Position numbers and translations under genes: made by a program
Notes under the pieces: generated by a model
What the model was told of the DNA's origin: nothing
Seen by the model: only the letters and a program-made list of their open reading frames with translations
Database searches by the model: none
DNA from: Tetragonia tetragonoides
Taxonomy: Eukaryota > Streptophyta > Magnoliopsida > Caryophyllales > Aizoaceae
Direction of reading: 5' to 3'
Assembly: GCA_038025085.1 (NCBI GenBank)
Contig: CM076146.1
Span: forward strand, 25,428,501-25,492,500
Length of the DNA stretch: 64,000 nucleotides
Shown here: one piece after another, positions 1 to 12,266 of the stretch
Layout: each line of letters starts with the position of its first letter
Position numbering within the stretch: the first letter of the stretch is position 1

Positions 1-1023
1 ATTTCTATCAACTTAGTTTTCCATAATAGCATCCTCATCTTACCCATTGGTGTCCTCTTATTATACTAAACTTGCTGTGCCCTTCTCCTATTCCAGAACT
101 CCTTCTTTATGCCATGTGCCCATGTGTATATATTCTATACTACCTAAGCCATTCCTTGAGTGATTGACCAAATATTTATTGAGTACTCCATTTCTTTGTA
201 CTCTTTATGTACATCCTGAGTTCTAGGTCAAGGCTATTCCTAATCAATTCAAAGTACCCAAAGTGAAGTGCTGATGTCAATATGTAACCCAATATTGATT
301 AAGAACCCATTATCCTCATGTAGTCTCCTGACACAAGTCTTTGATCTTTCTCGTAAGAACTTGAATATAATCAACTTCTTCTGTAGTTTCTTTATGCAGT
401 AGCACCTTCACAGAACCCCCTTTAGGCACTCTGTTGTAAGCCTCCCTCTTCTTGATTCATAAAAATAGTACGAGGGTCCTTTTTTTGGGTCTATATACTT
501 CATCAACTGTATGAGGAGGTGAATGGCCCCATTGTTGATGTGCTTATCAAGAAGTTAGATTGGTTTCTAGAGATAGACATATCCTCTTTTGAAATTTGTA
601 TCTCCGTTTTCCATAATTACATAGTATCACATAACAACTTAGTACCATTTACTTGGTCTAGTTTCATCTCTCTCTTTTTCTTGTATGATGGAATCAGTGT
701 GTTAAGCCTCCATTTTATTAGGCATCTCCAAGCTTCTACGTGGATCCTTTTCAGCCTAACTTAACTTTCATTTTTCTAATGCCCTTGTATACTTTATCTC
801 TCGGAATGCAATATAATAACGTTATTTGATTTAGCCTTTATGGGTAATATGGTGATCGCCAGGGTCATTAAATAGCTTATAGAACAAGAAGAAACTATGT
901 CACCCTTCCTCACCTTCATCCTTAAAGCTCATCACTTGGTCAAAGTCTCTTGTTCTCATCTCTCTAGTCCGACCACTTCAAAACAACACAATTCGTGTTT
1001 TTTGGTGTTAACTTACTTTCCTT
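1..1023. other. Intergenic / upstream DNA, no gene seen
   Basis: AT-rich sequence with no long reading frame and no recognisable protein fragment; the only longer frame (81 codons near 519-764) has no family resemblance. It may include far-upstream or 5' untranslated DNA of the FLX-like gene. Confidence 0.5.
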
Positions 1024-1349
1024 GACCACTTCTTTGCTTCTCTACTTTCCGTTTTGTACTTAATTCATTAAAGCTTTGTGAGGACACTTGTTCGGTCTTT
1101 ATTCTGCCCTAAGCACTCTTGCTGTCTTTTCTTTCTGTGGACATAAATCTAGGAAATTTCTATCTTGTATCTAGCACAGATTAATCGACCACTTATTTGC
1201 TTCTCTACTTTCCGTTTTGTACTTTATTCATTAAAGCTTTGTGAGGACACTTGTTCGGTCTTTATTCTGCCCTAAGCACTCTTGCTGTCTTTTCTCTTTG
1301 TGGACATAAATCTAGGAAATTTCTATCTTGTATCTAGCACAGATTAATC
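1024..1349. repeat. 163-bp direct tandem duplication, two copies
   Basis: Copy 1 runs about 1024-1186 and copy 2 about 1187-1349. They begin with GACCACTT and share nearly the whole length, including the blocks TCATTAAAGCTTTGTGAGG and TAGGAAATTTCTATCTTG, with only a few substitutions. The copies abut with no spacer, so this is a recent local duplication upstream of the FLX-like gene. No coding content is seen. Confidence 0.9.
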
Positions 1350-2667
1350 GACACGTAACCAGTATGGCTATTTGCTCACTTCTCTGCCAAAATGGAGCAG
1401 GTAGTTCAACATGTTATTAGAAGTTGGCGTGGTTCACTTTCATTGGTGAAACCATCATGGCCTTGTCTGATTGGAGAGGATGATGGATTTTTTTTATGAA
1501 TCTTTTGTATTTCTTAATTTTTTCAGAAGTTTCATTGTGTATAGATTTTATATTATACTCTGACTTGCTAAGGATTTGCATTAACAGTTTCTTATTTGTT
1601 GTATGCGGTTCGTATCATGGAGGGATTCCTTTTGGTATGTTAAAGTTTGAGATTTGAGTTGTTTCTATTTAGTTAAAAGAAAATTTGTGGGAACAAGACA
1701 AAAGTCAGTGAAAACCTTTCAACACTGTGAGTTTAGCTTGATTGAGGACTTTAATCCAGGTATTGCTCCAAGTATCACTTGATTCCTATTATATGGTAAT
1801 ACCAAATATTAGAGCCTTTAGACGTTAGTTAACTCTGCTAAATATGGGGGGTTGCATTAGGTAGCTGATATATATGTTCTATGACGTGCTCGTGCCATTG
1901 CTGGGCTTTGATATAGGTTTGTACCAGGTATCCTATTGTGAACATTGAACTTCATCACATAATTTCTTGAAGAAAAGGATCCAACCTTTTTAACATTGCT
2001 AGACCAGATCCCCTCTGATTTATGTAGTTAAGTGGTTTTGACATTCTATAGCCTAGGTGGTTCCTGGCCTGCAATACACTTCCGCTTTGGTGCTACTAAG
2101 TATATAAAGTATCAATGATGTGGTATCATATTGTGTACATGGATGTCTTTCTAGTTCTCATTTTCATCGAGTTGGAAGGCGTAGTGGAGGAAACCTGTGT
2201 GTATTAGGCTGAGCTATGAAATGTGAAGGTTGAGATTGGAATGGTCTGTCACCTGACAGAGACAATTCTGGCATCCGAAATCTGAGTGATTGAACTGGTG
2301 AGCGACCGAATCAGAGATGTGCTTTTAGGTATTGATATTCTCATAAAGGGGGACTGAGGTGTTTTGGCACAATCTATAATCAGGAATAAGGAAAGAGATT
2401 ACAATTTATGGCTAACCTAATTTCATGCAGTGGAGAGTTATATCTTGGCGGTTTGCTGGTGACATGAGGCAATCCCAGTTCAAGCTCACTTTGGTTGATT
2501 AACACCAGAGAGATGTATGGGAAATACTCTGAGTAATAGACGTTTCAGTGGCAATGTTGTTGCTTCTATGTTGTCTCTTTTTAGATTTTTCACGTTTACT
2601 TTGTAGCTTTATCTTGACGTTGTGCTCTTACCTGAGTGTCGTTCATTTGTGGTTCTCGTTATATAGC
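1350..2667. other. Upstream / 5' untranslated region of the FLX-like gene
   Basis: No protein-coding exon is recognised. The base string just before the start codon at 2668 (pyrimidine-rich, ending TATATAG|C) looks like an intron acceptor, so part of this stretch is probably a 5'-UTR intron. That is an inference from the junction sequence only. Confidence 0.4.
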
Positions 2668-5404
2668 ATGGCAGGAAGAAACCGCATGCCACGCCATCCT
2701 GTCGATTTCCAAGGCTTTCGAGATGGCCCGCGGCCAAATTTTCACAGAGGATCAGGATCACTTCCTGTTCATCCTGCTGCTTTAGAGGAGGAAATCGAAA
2801 TTCAACATAGAGAAATCCAGAGGATTGTTGCTGATAATCATCATTTGGTTGATGATAATGTTATTCTAAAAAGAGATGTGGTGGCTGCTAAAGATGAAAT
2901 TCACAGATTGGGTCAGGTCGTAATGAAGCTTCGTGCTGACAAAGATGCTCAGAGTAGGGATTTAATTGAGAGAGGTTTGAAGCTGGAAGCTGATCTACGT
3001 GCTACTGAACCTCTTAGAGAAGAAGTTGTTCGTCTAAGAGCTGAAGCTCAAAAATTGAATGTTTTGAGACAAGATTTGACTGGTCAAATCCAGGGTCTCT
3101 CTCAAGACATAACCCGTTTGCGATCTGAAAATAAGCAATTGACTGCCATGAGGGCTGATGTAGATGGGATAAGGAAGGATCTAGCTGAAGCCAGGTGGAA
3201 AGTTTATCTAGTCATTCTCGTTTTTCCTTTTTGCATGCTAAAATAAGTTGGTTTAACACTAACCTACAAAGCAAGAATTGCATTTTTAGGCCTACACATG
3301 GACACCATCACATGACGTCTGGTTGATGTGTGTGTAATACTTCTACTCCACCCCTCTTATGAAAGACCATTTTTTTTTTTTCTTTGTTTTTTTTTTTTGT
3401 TTTTTTTTAATATCTGCATATGTATGACACATTGCCATTTCCCCCAGGATAGACATGCCCCCAGGAGGACTATTAGGGCCCCACCATCCAAGACTTGCAC
3501 CACATTACTAAAGAAGGTCGCAAGTTCAAACAACCCTTGTGTGCTAGAATTATGTCGTACAAAGTTCTATTGCCAAATGCCATTGTTTGAAGGACAATGA
3601 GATGATTTCCATCTTGATTGAAGTACACGCTTCAGTTTTGGTTCTACTTTAGAGTTTAGTAGAAATTGAAGTAAAGATGATTTTGGTTGGATTTGCTTTC
3701 CATTCAATGGTCGAATTGGGATTTGGGATCCACTGAAGTTCACCTGTTTAGTTTAGCTATTTGCCATGACTGATATTTTGTGTTTGTAAGTGTGGGATAG
3801 TGTTCAACTCTCAGCCATCTGATCGAGGGTAGGTACATAATTTAAGAGGCTTATCCATCTCTTATTTTCCCCCCTAGTTCCTTCCACCTTTCTTCTTTGA
3901 AAAAAGGGGTTTCCATAGACCTTTAGTCTTCAAATAAGATGTGCTGAAAGAGCAATACACATGTTGCCAGCATGTTGTGTCCTACTTGGAGAACTGCCTT
4001 TTCGGCAGGATGGCATCCATGTTTTGGTGTTATATATTGTAGGTATGGACTAGGATCACATCTCATTGAGCTGTGGATTTATAGGGGTCTTCTGATGTGC
4101 TGAAATTCTGTGTTTCTGCCTTGTGCTATATTTAGGAGAGCTTTGGAATATGAGAAGAAATCAAATGAGGAGCAAGTAGTACAAAAGCAAGCAATTGAGA
4201 AAAATTTCTTTTCAATGAGTCGTGAGATGCAGAAGCTTCGAGCAGAACAGCTGACCATGGATAGAAGGGCTCATGGACTTGGTAACCTACTTAACTTCCT
4301 GCATAGTACTTACTAATTTTAGTGATAATGATAGGATCACCTTCTGAAATCATACTAGAAAATTTTGAAATATCATGAAGTATCTTCAAGACTTTTAAAG
4401 CTCTCTGTGTCTAGGTTAGGGGACTAGAGAATATCATAGTATATAGGGACCCTAGTATATATCTATGTGAACTTAGAACAACGTACTATATATCGACTCA
4501 CTTGGTCCTTGATAGGGTCATAGTCTCAGTTGTAGATTGTTTGTTTTTGTTTTTTTTTTTTCCAAAATTACCAACCACTGGCCTTAAACATGAGTGCTGT
4601 TGGTCTTGCAGTTGAGAATATTTGTTTTATTTGCAAAATGAGTTGTTAGCTAATAAATCTCCTTTTTTGTGCTCAGAGATGTCCTAGCCTAAACTAAGGT
4701 AGACCCCGATGGGTTAGAAAGATTTCGGCTTGGGGGTAGGGGGGTTGGAGGGGTGACAAGATTGCTTGTTCATTTATTTGGATTTGTTGATGTGTACGGT
4801 GCACCTCGTAAATCGTGCATATTGTAATTGAGTTTGCCGAGTATGGAATGAAATAGGAATGTAGCTGGGAAACTGTATCTATATGCCCCTTTTTTCTGTC
4901 CTTTTCCCTCCTCATCTATGTTCGTAGCTACTTATATTCCATTTGATGGAAGGCAGAGATCCCGTGAGAAATATGACCCGGTAGAAACATGAAAACCAGA
5001 GTACAAAGATGTACTATTTCTTGGTAGGATATTGACATCATAACATTAACATTACCCCAGTGCCTCCAGAGGCTCCCGCCTAGGTAGGGGGGGGGGGGAT
5101 CTGTTGTATGCAGCCTTGCCCCTGTGAGGGTCTCAGACAGGCTGTATTGACATCATAGGCACAAGTTTTATGATTCTTGACACAGGATGAGCTTTCTTCT
5201 CTTATTATTGACTCCATACAAGGAACTTCGTGATCATTTGTGATTTTATATCTGCTTTTCTGAAAATCCACTGCTTTCGTAGGTGGTGGAAGTTACGGAA
5301 TGTACAATGGGAGCCCAGACATGCAGTACCCGAGTGCAACTTTTGGTGATGGCTATGTTGGAAATTGGGGCCCTTACAATAATCGAGGACCTTCCAGACA
5401 TTGA
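2668..5404 (+). CDS. FLX-like coiled-coil protein (FLC EXPRESSOR family)
   Basis: Three exons: 2668-3194, 4136-4281 and 5283-5404, all GT..AG, summing to 795 nt (264 aa). The protein starts MAGRNRMPRHP; a Pro/Gly-rich head of about 33 residues is followed by HPAALEEEIEIQHREIQRI and a long coiled coil to about residue 225, including RALEYEKKSNEEQ at the exon 1/2 join. A short Gly/Tyr-rich tail ends GPSRH. This layout is that of the plant FLX family; the HPAALEEE head suggests the FLX-like 3/4 branch. FLX works with FRIGIDA on FLC chromatin in Arabidopsis, but roles of the FLX-like members are less clear, so function here is inferred. The upstream in-frame ATG at 2548 adds a hydrophobic stretch unlike the family and was not used. 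Confidence 0.88.
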
Positions 5405-5685
5405 TCTTGCAGTAGCTGTATCGCAATCCTGCAGCAGCTGATGTACTTGGGGATTTTAGCACAACCGCTGAGCAAGAGGAGAAGACTCATCTGGGAGACT
5501 GCATATACATTGAGTTTTCTATTCTGCTGACTCTTTGGCTCTGAATACAAGAAAGAGTTGGCTTAATAGAACCGCAAATTCTGCTTTGTAGTCTAACAAT
5601 AGTGTGACTATAAGCCTTGTGTTCGAACGAAGGGACAAAGTTTAGCTGACATCGTCTTCAAAATTGTGTACTGCAGTCGAGTAAT

Positions 5686-5945
5686 TACTCCCTCCGTCCC
5701 GTGATTAAGTTGTCAATTGCGTTTTGAAGGTCAAACTTTACAAACTTTGACTGTTAATATATGAAAAAAATATAAAGATTGACAATGTAAAATTTTTGTC
5801 GTTAGATTCGTTTTTAATTGTACTTTTGAAAAATCATATTTTTCTAATTTTTATATTCATAGATTTATAGTTATTTATGGCCAAAGTTGTGCATTGGAGA
5901 CCGCGATAAAGTAATTGACAACGTAATCATGGGACGGAGGGAGTA
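5686..5945. mobile_element. Stowaway-type MITE
   Basis: Terminal inverted repeats CTCCCTCCGTCCC (5688-5700) and GGGACGGAGGGAG (5931-5943) flanked by TA on both sides. The inverted match continues inward (TTAAGTTGTCAATTGCG against GTAATTGACAACGTAA) with some mismatches. The TIR start CTCCCTCCGT and the TA target duplication define Stowaway (Tc1/mariner) MITEs. Length about 256 bp, no coding capacity. Confidence 0.92.
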
Positions 5946-6048
5946 TTTGTTATTCAGCTCCTCTTCAGTGCTGCTATCATTAAATTGATGAGAATGAATG
6001 CTTTTTAAGCTTGTGCATCTTTTTTCTTTTCTTTTCCAGAAGGGGCTA

Positions 6049-6230
6049 CCCATATACAAGGTGTATATTACACTCCCTTGTCCCCCTTTCTTGTGTGTCT
6101 ATCTCTCTTCTCTCCCTTGGATTTCAGGGGGTAGTTTGGGTATGGTGAAAAAAGAAAAAAAAAGGGAGAAAAGAGAGATAGACACAGAGAGAGGGGGACA
6201 AGGGAGTGTAATATACATCTTGTGTATGGA
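6049..6230. mobile_element. Fold-back MITE with TA target duplication
   Basis: Left arm 6049-6096 and right arm 6186-6230 are inverted copies (CCCATATACAAGGTGTATA against its partner ending TCTTGTGTATGGA), about 45 nt each with few mismatches, joined by a purine/pyrimidine-rich centre. TA flanks both ends (6047-6048 and 6231-6232), suggesting a mariner/Stowaway-like element. Apparent ORFs here are read-through of the arms. Confidence 0.75.
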
Positions 6231-6880
6231 TAACTTAGTTGTTCTTTTCCTCCCAAACGGGAAAGCTGTGCCCAATTTGACTCGGTCACCCATGGATAAT
6301 TTTTTGTATTAATGTTACTATAAAAAGAAATAGTATAGCAAAAGAAGTATTCAAAATCTTTAAATTAGGGAATTATGTTGCTATAGTTTACTAAGATTAA
6401 TTGAAACGTTCGTATAAGAAAAAGAGATTAATTTAAATAGACGAACTCCAAATTAGTCTTAACCGAGCTTGTATATGAACATAAACATGCATGTGATCAA
6501 GACAATAAACGAGTCGCTCACAAGCACATACAAATGAGTTAATATTCCTTTGTTCATGTTGAAGATCAATAATTAAAGGAGGTTTAAAATTTGGTTAAGC
6601 TCCGTTTGTTTATTGAATAAATGAACATGTGAGACTAACGTTGGAGTTGGTAGTTTGGTACTGGCTTCTTGTGCTAATCTAGGAGCCCTTATGTTAGGGT
6701 TGTTGTCTAACTAACTGGTTTGTGTAATACATTAATAGATATGTATACAAGACGTGGCAGTGTGGATTGTGCCTGCAAAATTTTTGAGCAGACATCGATT
6801 CGTAGTTTGGTACTCCTATCACGGAACTCAATGATTGGTGGATTTGCTACCATTGAGCATGTAAGGAGTCACTGAAGTTG

Positions 6881-6938
6881 TTTGACAGGATGCATAGTAA
6901 GTTTGACAGGATGCATAGTAAGTTTGACAGGATGCAGC
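6881..6938. repeat. 21-bp tandem repeat, nearly three copies
   Basis: The unit TTTGACAGGATGCATAGTAAG occurs at 6881-6901 and 6902-6922, with a partial third copy from 6923. The copies are exact, so the expansion is probably recent. Confidence 0.9.
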
Positions 6939-7368
6939 CATGACCAAGGGCTCAAGTTCTTTGATGAAATGCAGCAAGTTCATAACCTGTCGAGCATTAG
7001 GGATGCTAAGTTGATCTGTATTGTCGTGCAGGAAGGTTATAGGATGAGTCCAATTTGGTGAACATTGTAGAAACTGCAGAGATGTAATTCCAGTTATGTG
7101 CTGCTTTCAATTATGTATGCATAATGCATTCAGGATATCATGTTCAGAAGCTCCATCTTCTCCAGAAAAGCTGATATGATCTGAATCATGCTCAATTGGT
7201 ACATATTTTGCTCAACTGCTAGTACCATATACCAGGAGTAGTTTCCTTCGACCTTTTAGCCTCATAAGGTTGCATTGATCTCTCTAATCATGTCCGAACG
7301 AGAAACCAGAAGCAGTATATATGTAGTTATGTGCAAAAGCCAGAACAGACCTTTATTAACAGTGTAAT

Positions 7369-7553
7369 TATGTTACATGGACTCTTCATTTCACCTTGAG
7401 TACCCGTGTCGGACACTCGACACTCGGACATGGGTATGGACACTCGACACTTCATTTTCAGCCAAAAACATGCTAAAATTTCAAAATATTGCCGAGTCCG
7501 ACACTTGGATACGTATCCATGTTGGACACGTCCAGCCGAGTCCATGTAACATA
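7369..7553. mobile_element. MITE with 16-bp perfect terminal inverted repeats
   Basis: TATGTTACATGGACTC at 7369-7384 is the exact reverse complement of 7538-7553. The interior has further inverted pieces (GTGTCGGACACTCGACACTCGG and matching GAGTCCGACACTTGG). Length about 185 bp; no coding content. The superfamily is unclear because no target duplication could be fixed. Confidence 0.7.
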
Positions 7554-8904
7554 GATTTTGTAAATCAGGACCATAGAATATAGATGAGATGGAAATATCA
7601 ATTACAACATGTCAACATTAGCAAGGGACCAGTACCACAGTTTGTTAAGCTTAAGAATTTATCTGCACTCTGCATATCGTTCCCATATTTGCCTGCAACT
7701 CCTCTGAAAAACAGGATTAACGTCACAGTTCTGACCTGCTAGTGTCAAAACTTTTCCCCTCACTGTAATATCAACTTTATTGCAGATTCTACAGTCCCGA
7801 ACTAGCATCACATGGTACGTGGTACGTTTCAGTACACAGAATGGGTACGGGAGGGTAATTCGCTACCTAAGTTGTTCATTGCCCTAGGGAGAGGCTCAGC
7901 GAGTTGTGTTCCCATGGTACACCAATTCGGGAACGCAATTTGCAGGGGGGTTCAGTGAATTCTGTGACACTGTCCCGAACAATGCCCTCCACAAAGCCTC
8001 ATCCAGCTCCATCTAGAAGCTTTCAATAGCTTCTTTTGCTTATATATTCTGCCAGACCTCTCCAATATATAACCACACAAGCTGTACAATGCAGAATGCT
8101 CAGCTTCATCCCCAAACTCTACATCTATTAACCAATCCTCTACATGGCTTGATCGAGAAGTATAGTAAATGTCGCCCCTCATAACCCAAACACCCAAATC
8201 CCGCATGTAACCGAACAACTAGCTAGGAAATTATGTTATCAACATCCGGTAATAGTTTTAGTATGGAGTACAAATATGTATAATTGCTTGTGCCACCTAT
8301 CTGTTCAAAATGTGATGGGAAGAGTTGGGCAGTGAAAACAGTTGTGAAGATGAAGATGTGACCAGAAATGGTACTAAAAAGGTTATCAAGCTGAGGATCA
8401 GATATGGTCACAGTACAGTTGACTGCGACAACAAGTTCAAAAGCTCCTCAAAACTATCATCATATCTCTGTTGCAATAATGTTGAACTGTTAAATTACGA
8501 GCCTTAGTAAGCCATCTACACAACCTTTTTTTTTTTTTTTTTTTCATTTATTTGAAGCCATTACAGTCCCATCATTTAGGTTTCCTTTTTAATGCAAGAT
8601 CCATATTTCTATCATTTCTTCAATGAAATTACTAAATCATTCATTAAAATCACAAATTCATTAACATGATCAAGCTTCGTTATCCGGAGAAGAAAAAGAG
8701 TTAAATACATATGCTTTAAGTATATAATACCATACATATTACAAACTGCAAAAAGAGGCCAGCTACAGAGTTCTTAACAATCAGAAAACAAGAAACATAT
8801 ACTCCTATGATACTATATATTCCTAGGTAGACACTGTTAAGATTAACAGCAAAACACATAGCCGCGCGTTTGAGAAAACCAATAGCTAGCTTAGGGTTCT
8901 GAGT
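7554..8904. other. Intergenic DNA, no gene supported
   Basis: Frames of 60-88 codons occur (for example 7952-8218 on - and 8325-8507 on +) but show no family resemblance and no promoter or splice context. A T-run lies at 8526-8544. The 3' untranslated region of the CLE gene should begin just below 8904. Confidence 0.5.
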
Positions 8905-9492
8905 TCATGGACTAATAATCCTAGGCCTTCTTTGCGGTACACCATTATGGTGCAATGGGTCTGGTCCAGAAGGAGCACTCCTCAATTCCGCCCCGTAAAT
9001 GGCCTCGTCTTGATAAGCCACAGCTACCGTTGTTGATGAACCCATTAATCCCACCACAATCTGCATTAATCCCAACCAAATTATGATTAGACATCCAAGT
9101 TCCAAACAAAAGCTGTTTCAAGGAAAGGGGACCAAAGAAAAAAGTAAAAAAAAAGGGAAAAAAAAATGCAACCTTTCTATTATGGTGTATGTTGTGATCA
9201 TTAGTAGTAGTCTTGGGATTATTGTAGCATCCATACCCACGTCGACCACAACCTATTATGCAAATAATTAAGACATTCAAATCAGGTACAGCACTAATTT
9301 TATCGAGGATCAAGCAATCTTCACACATTACTACTACTAGTCTACTACATAAAATGCAAAAACTGAGAGAGGTATTTAACCAAGGTGTTGAGAAGAAGCA
9401 GCAGCAAAATCGACGAGCAAAACGGTAGAGGCGATCATGAGGCTGATCAGTAATAGAGGAGTTGCTATACTACTGTAAGTAGTAGTAGTCAT
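8905..9492 (-). CDS. CLV3: CLAVATA3-type CLE signalling peptide precursor
   Basis: Three exons on the minus strand: 9492-9381, 9252-9173 and 9060-8905, with GT..AG borders and consistent phases (348 nt, 115 aa). Residues 1-32 are a signal peptide (MTTTTYSS then a Leu/Ile-rich core, ending FAAASS). The CLE motif RSAPSGPDPLHH lies at residues 91-102, close to the C-terminus, preceded by AEL and followed by NGVPQRRP. This matches CLAVATA3, whose peptide is RTVPSGPDPLHH and which also has an EL before it, a short proline/arginine-rich tail and three exons. CLV3 is secreted by shoot stem cells and, through CLV1/CLV2-CRN receptors, limits WUSCHEL and meristem size. The hydroxylated prolines P4 and P7, G6 and the terminal HH are kept; position 3 is Ala instead of Val. 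The upstream in-frame ATG at 9663 lies before the TATA box and is not the start. Confidence 0.86.
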
Positions 9493-9610
9493 GTTTCTTT
9501 CTAATAAACTGAAAATGTGTTTCACACAAGTTTGGCAACAGAGGACACAACAGAGAGAAAAATGAAACAAGCTAAGGAATGAGAAGGCTAAGGGTTTAAG
9601 CAAGGCATTC

Positions 9611-9618
9611 AATTTATA
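9611..9618 (-). promoter_or_regulatory. TATA box of the CLV3-type gene
   Basis: Minus-strand TATAAATT about 120 nt before the start codon at 9492. A transcription start about 30 nt downstream would give a 5'UTR of about 90 nt and excludes the more upstream ATG. Confidence 0.65.
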
Positions 9619-9663
9619 GGGAGATAATGAAGTATCTATGAAATGATTACTATGTGCAGCCAT

Positions 9664-10436
9664 ATCTGTTTAAGTATAATTGGAAACCAACTTTTGGAAA
9701 AAGAAAGATTTTTGCATTAGATTACATGTACAGTATGAGTTTATTATGACACTAGAGAAACCTGAGAGTGATTTTGCATCACCTTTACTGACACTGTATG
9801 TCTTCAGGTGATTATCACCTAAAACTCACTCCTTTCTCAAGTGATCCCTATTTTAGAGCTACTTATTGTATTTCTTTTTCTCTGTTTTTTTTTTTTTCCC
9901 CCCTTTTTGGTTTTGTTTTGTGAGGGGAACCATGATGAATCACAAACTTACTGGTCTAAGATAATGTCAAGAAACCATCACACTTAAACTTAATCTGATG
10001 ATGATAAATGTAAGCCCAACTAATAAGAGTTCATAATGACCTGTAAAATGATTTGGGGAAAAAAAAATGGAGTGCACTATTACATTGATGAGATCATCTA
10101 AGGCGTAGATTAACTAACATTTCACAAACTAAGGATTTTCGATAATTGGAATATGTAAATTAAAATGTTTAGTTGTCGTTAATGAAACGACATTATATAT
10201 TCAAAAACAATTGGTAATTGAGAACACAGCAATGTGGTGAGCATGCATGATCTTTCTCTTCTTCTTATATGATCGTGTCCTTAAATGCCAACATTAAAAC
10301 TTGTTAAAAGTGTAAAGCAAAGTAAAACATATTTCAAAATCGAAAGTGAATCTCTAAACATATGTTGTAAATTTTATTGTAGTAACAATTGATTTTGATA
10401 GCACAAATGATAATAAGGTGTTTTCTATTCCACTTA
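9664..10436. other. Upstream DNA of the CLV3-type gene, no gene seen
   Basis: AT-rich with T and A runs (9888-9897, 10060-10068). It probably holds the CLV3 promoter; no discrete element beyond the TATA box can be defended by eye. Confidence 0.45.
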
Positions 10437-10665
10437 TTAGACTTTACTCAATTAGTGGGAATCATTGGTAAGACCTTAATCAATCAGTGAGAATCAGTGG
10501 CAAAACCTTCTTCAATCAGTGGAAATCAGTGGCAGAATCCACATTCCTCCTCACAGGATCGGTGGCAGGACCTTATTCAATCAGTGGAAGGACTTTACCG
10601 AATCAGTGAAAATCAGTGGCAAGACCTTACTCAATCAGTGAGAATCAGTGGAAATAAGTGGAAAA
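10437..10665. repeat. Irregular tandem repeat of an AATCAGTGG(A/C)A core
   Basis: The core TCAATCAGTG(A/G)GAATCAGTGG with variants and the phrase GGCA(A/G)(A/G)ACCTT recur about eight times. Spacing is irregular, so it is a decayed minisatellite. The frame at 10497-10709 is a translation of this repeat and not a gene. Confidence 0.8.
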
Positions 10666-11664
10666 TAATGCACCCAAAAAAAGGCATCAAATTTGTCAAC
10701 CTAAGATAGAATTTAGACAATTCAAAATGGTAAATTTTCATTCATCCATAGATTGTCACCAAACTAAAGTCACATGCAAAGAAGAAGAAAAAATTGTATA
10801 AAAAAGTACACCGCAAAAAGTTTGAGTAGTGAGCAAATTTTCAAGGATTTTTTATGCTCATAAAATTTGCCCTTTAAAAAAAAGAAAAGGAGGAAATTAC
10901 TTAAATAGATGCTCATATGACTAGAGGAGGGTGTGGTGACATCATGAATCATGCAAGTAGAAGTTAGATTACTAGATTTGGTAGTGCTGGTGATGACATC
11001 AGCAATCATGATCCTTTTTATCTGTGGGGATTTCATAGGGCAGGAGAACTAACGACTTTTCAGTTTCAGTCAGTTTTAGTGGGACTGGAAATACCATCTT
11101 CCTCAATCTTTCTTCTTTTGGTACTTAAAGTATATATGTATGACGGCACTGCCACTTATCATTGCATGACGATGGCTTGCGTTGCTTATATATATACTTA
11201 CTTATACCCACTTTTTGTCATTTCGTAGATTTCCTTCCATCACCGGTAGCCTTATTAGCGCTTTAAATGATGAATGAAGCCAATGCGAAATTTCGTATAT
11301 CTAGCAAATTTTGATATTTGTCCATATATATACTCCGTTCGTTCTAAAATCTACTACCTACGTCTCTATAGTATGAAGTTTAATGGTAATTGATTTTAAA
11401 ACAAAAAGCTCTTATTTGTTCTTACTTTAACGTGAGACATAGAGTGAGTTAAAAAGTAATTGATGATAAGAAAAAATAAGGATAGATGAGTATTTTAACA
11501 TCCAACATATTGCTAAAAATAAAAGTGGGTAGCAGATTTTGAAATGGATGTAAAAGTAAAGTAGGTAACAAATTCTGGAACATATGTAAAAAAAAGTGAG
11601 TAGCAAAATTTTTGAACAATGTAAAAGAAAAGTAAGAAGCAGAATTTTGAATTGGTGGGGTATA
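10666..11664. other. Intergenic DNA, no gene seen
   Basis: AT-rich; a fragment near 11335-11360 (ACTCCGTTCGTTCTAAAA) resembles one end of a decayed Stowaway MITE but no partner end was found. Confidence 0.45.
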
Positions 11665-11669
11665 CCTCT
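11665..11669. repeat. Target-site duplication, left copy (CCTCT)
   Basis: CCTCT directly left of the LTR end at 11670; the identical CCTCT follows the other LTR at 28485-28489. A 5-bp duplication is the expected size for a Ty3/gypsy integrase. Confidence 0.9.
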
Positions 11670-12254
11670 TGTTTCCGGGTTCTTTTGGGTCGACTGTGAA
11701 TTATCAAGTCTAAGGTGAGGAGCTTTGGCTGCAAATATCCACTAAGTGTTTGTTGGACTTGCAAAAGGAAATAAGTGACTGCCCGGGGGGGTTTTTTGGG
11801 AGGGACCCCTCCGACGGTCAAGTCAGATCTCGCAGGTAGGAGATAAAATCTAGAGAGAGAGAATATTTGGGAAATTGTGTAAGAGAGAGAAAATTACCTG
11901 AAATAATGACTTACTGTCTATTTATAGAAGACGTCAGTGGCAGGGTACGTAATTCCCGTACCTTGTCAGATGTCAGACGGAAATTTTCCGCGTTTTCTGT
12001 GATGGGCCTGCCAGTTATGATTTTCTGGGCCAAGCTGAGTCATGGTGACCTGTCGGAGGATGTTTTTGGACCCTGGGGTGGCAATTATTTATGCCACGTG
12101 TCATTTCCCCATTGGCTAGCCAAATGGTTGACCCGGTGCCTATCTTGTAAGCTTGACCGCCACGTGTTGCCTTGTAATTGGTCGTTTGGCTAATTGACTT
12201 TTCCAATAATGTGACGATGTGGGACCCTCAAAAGAAATATTTTGGGGCCCAACA
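11670..12254 (-). repeat. 3' LTR of the gypsy element
   Basis: About 585 bp, ending TGTT..AACA in plus orientation (TG..CA on the element strand). It aligns throughout with 27896-28484, with scattered substitutions and a few small indels including a shorter GA run. Confidence 0.93.
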
Positions 12255-12266
12255 TTTAGCCCCTCG
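12255..12266 (-). other. Polypurine tract of the gypsy element
   Basis: Minus-strand CGAGGGGCTAAA directly before the LTR start TGTTGGG: the usual place and composition for the primer of plus-strand DNA synthesis. Confidence 0.65.

Noticed and set aside
2548..2667. Upstream Met of the FLX-like frame
   Set aside because: It adds a 40-residue hydrophobic leader absent from the family, and an intron-acceptor-like string lies just before 2668.
7952..8218. 88-codon minus frame
   Set aside because: No recognised family, promoter or intron context; composition like random intergenic DNA.
9376..9663. 95-codon frame starting MAAHSNHF as the real CLV3 start
   Set aside because: The first 57 codons lie across and just below the TATA box at 9611-9618 and give no signal peptide at the N-terminus; ATG at 9492 gives a proper secretory leader.
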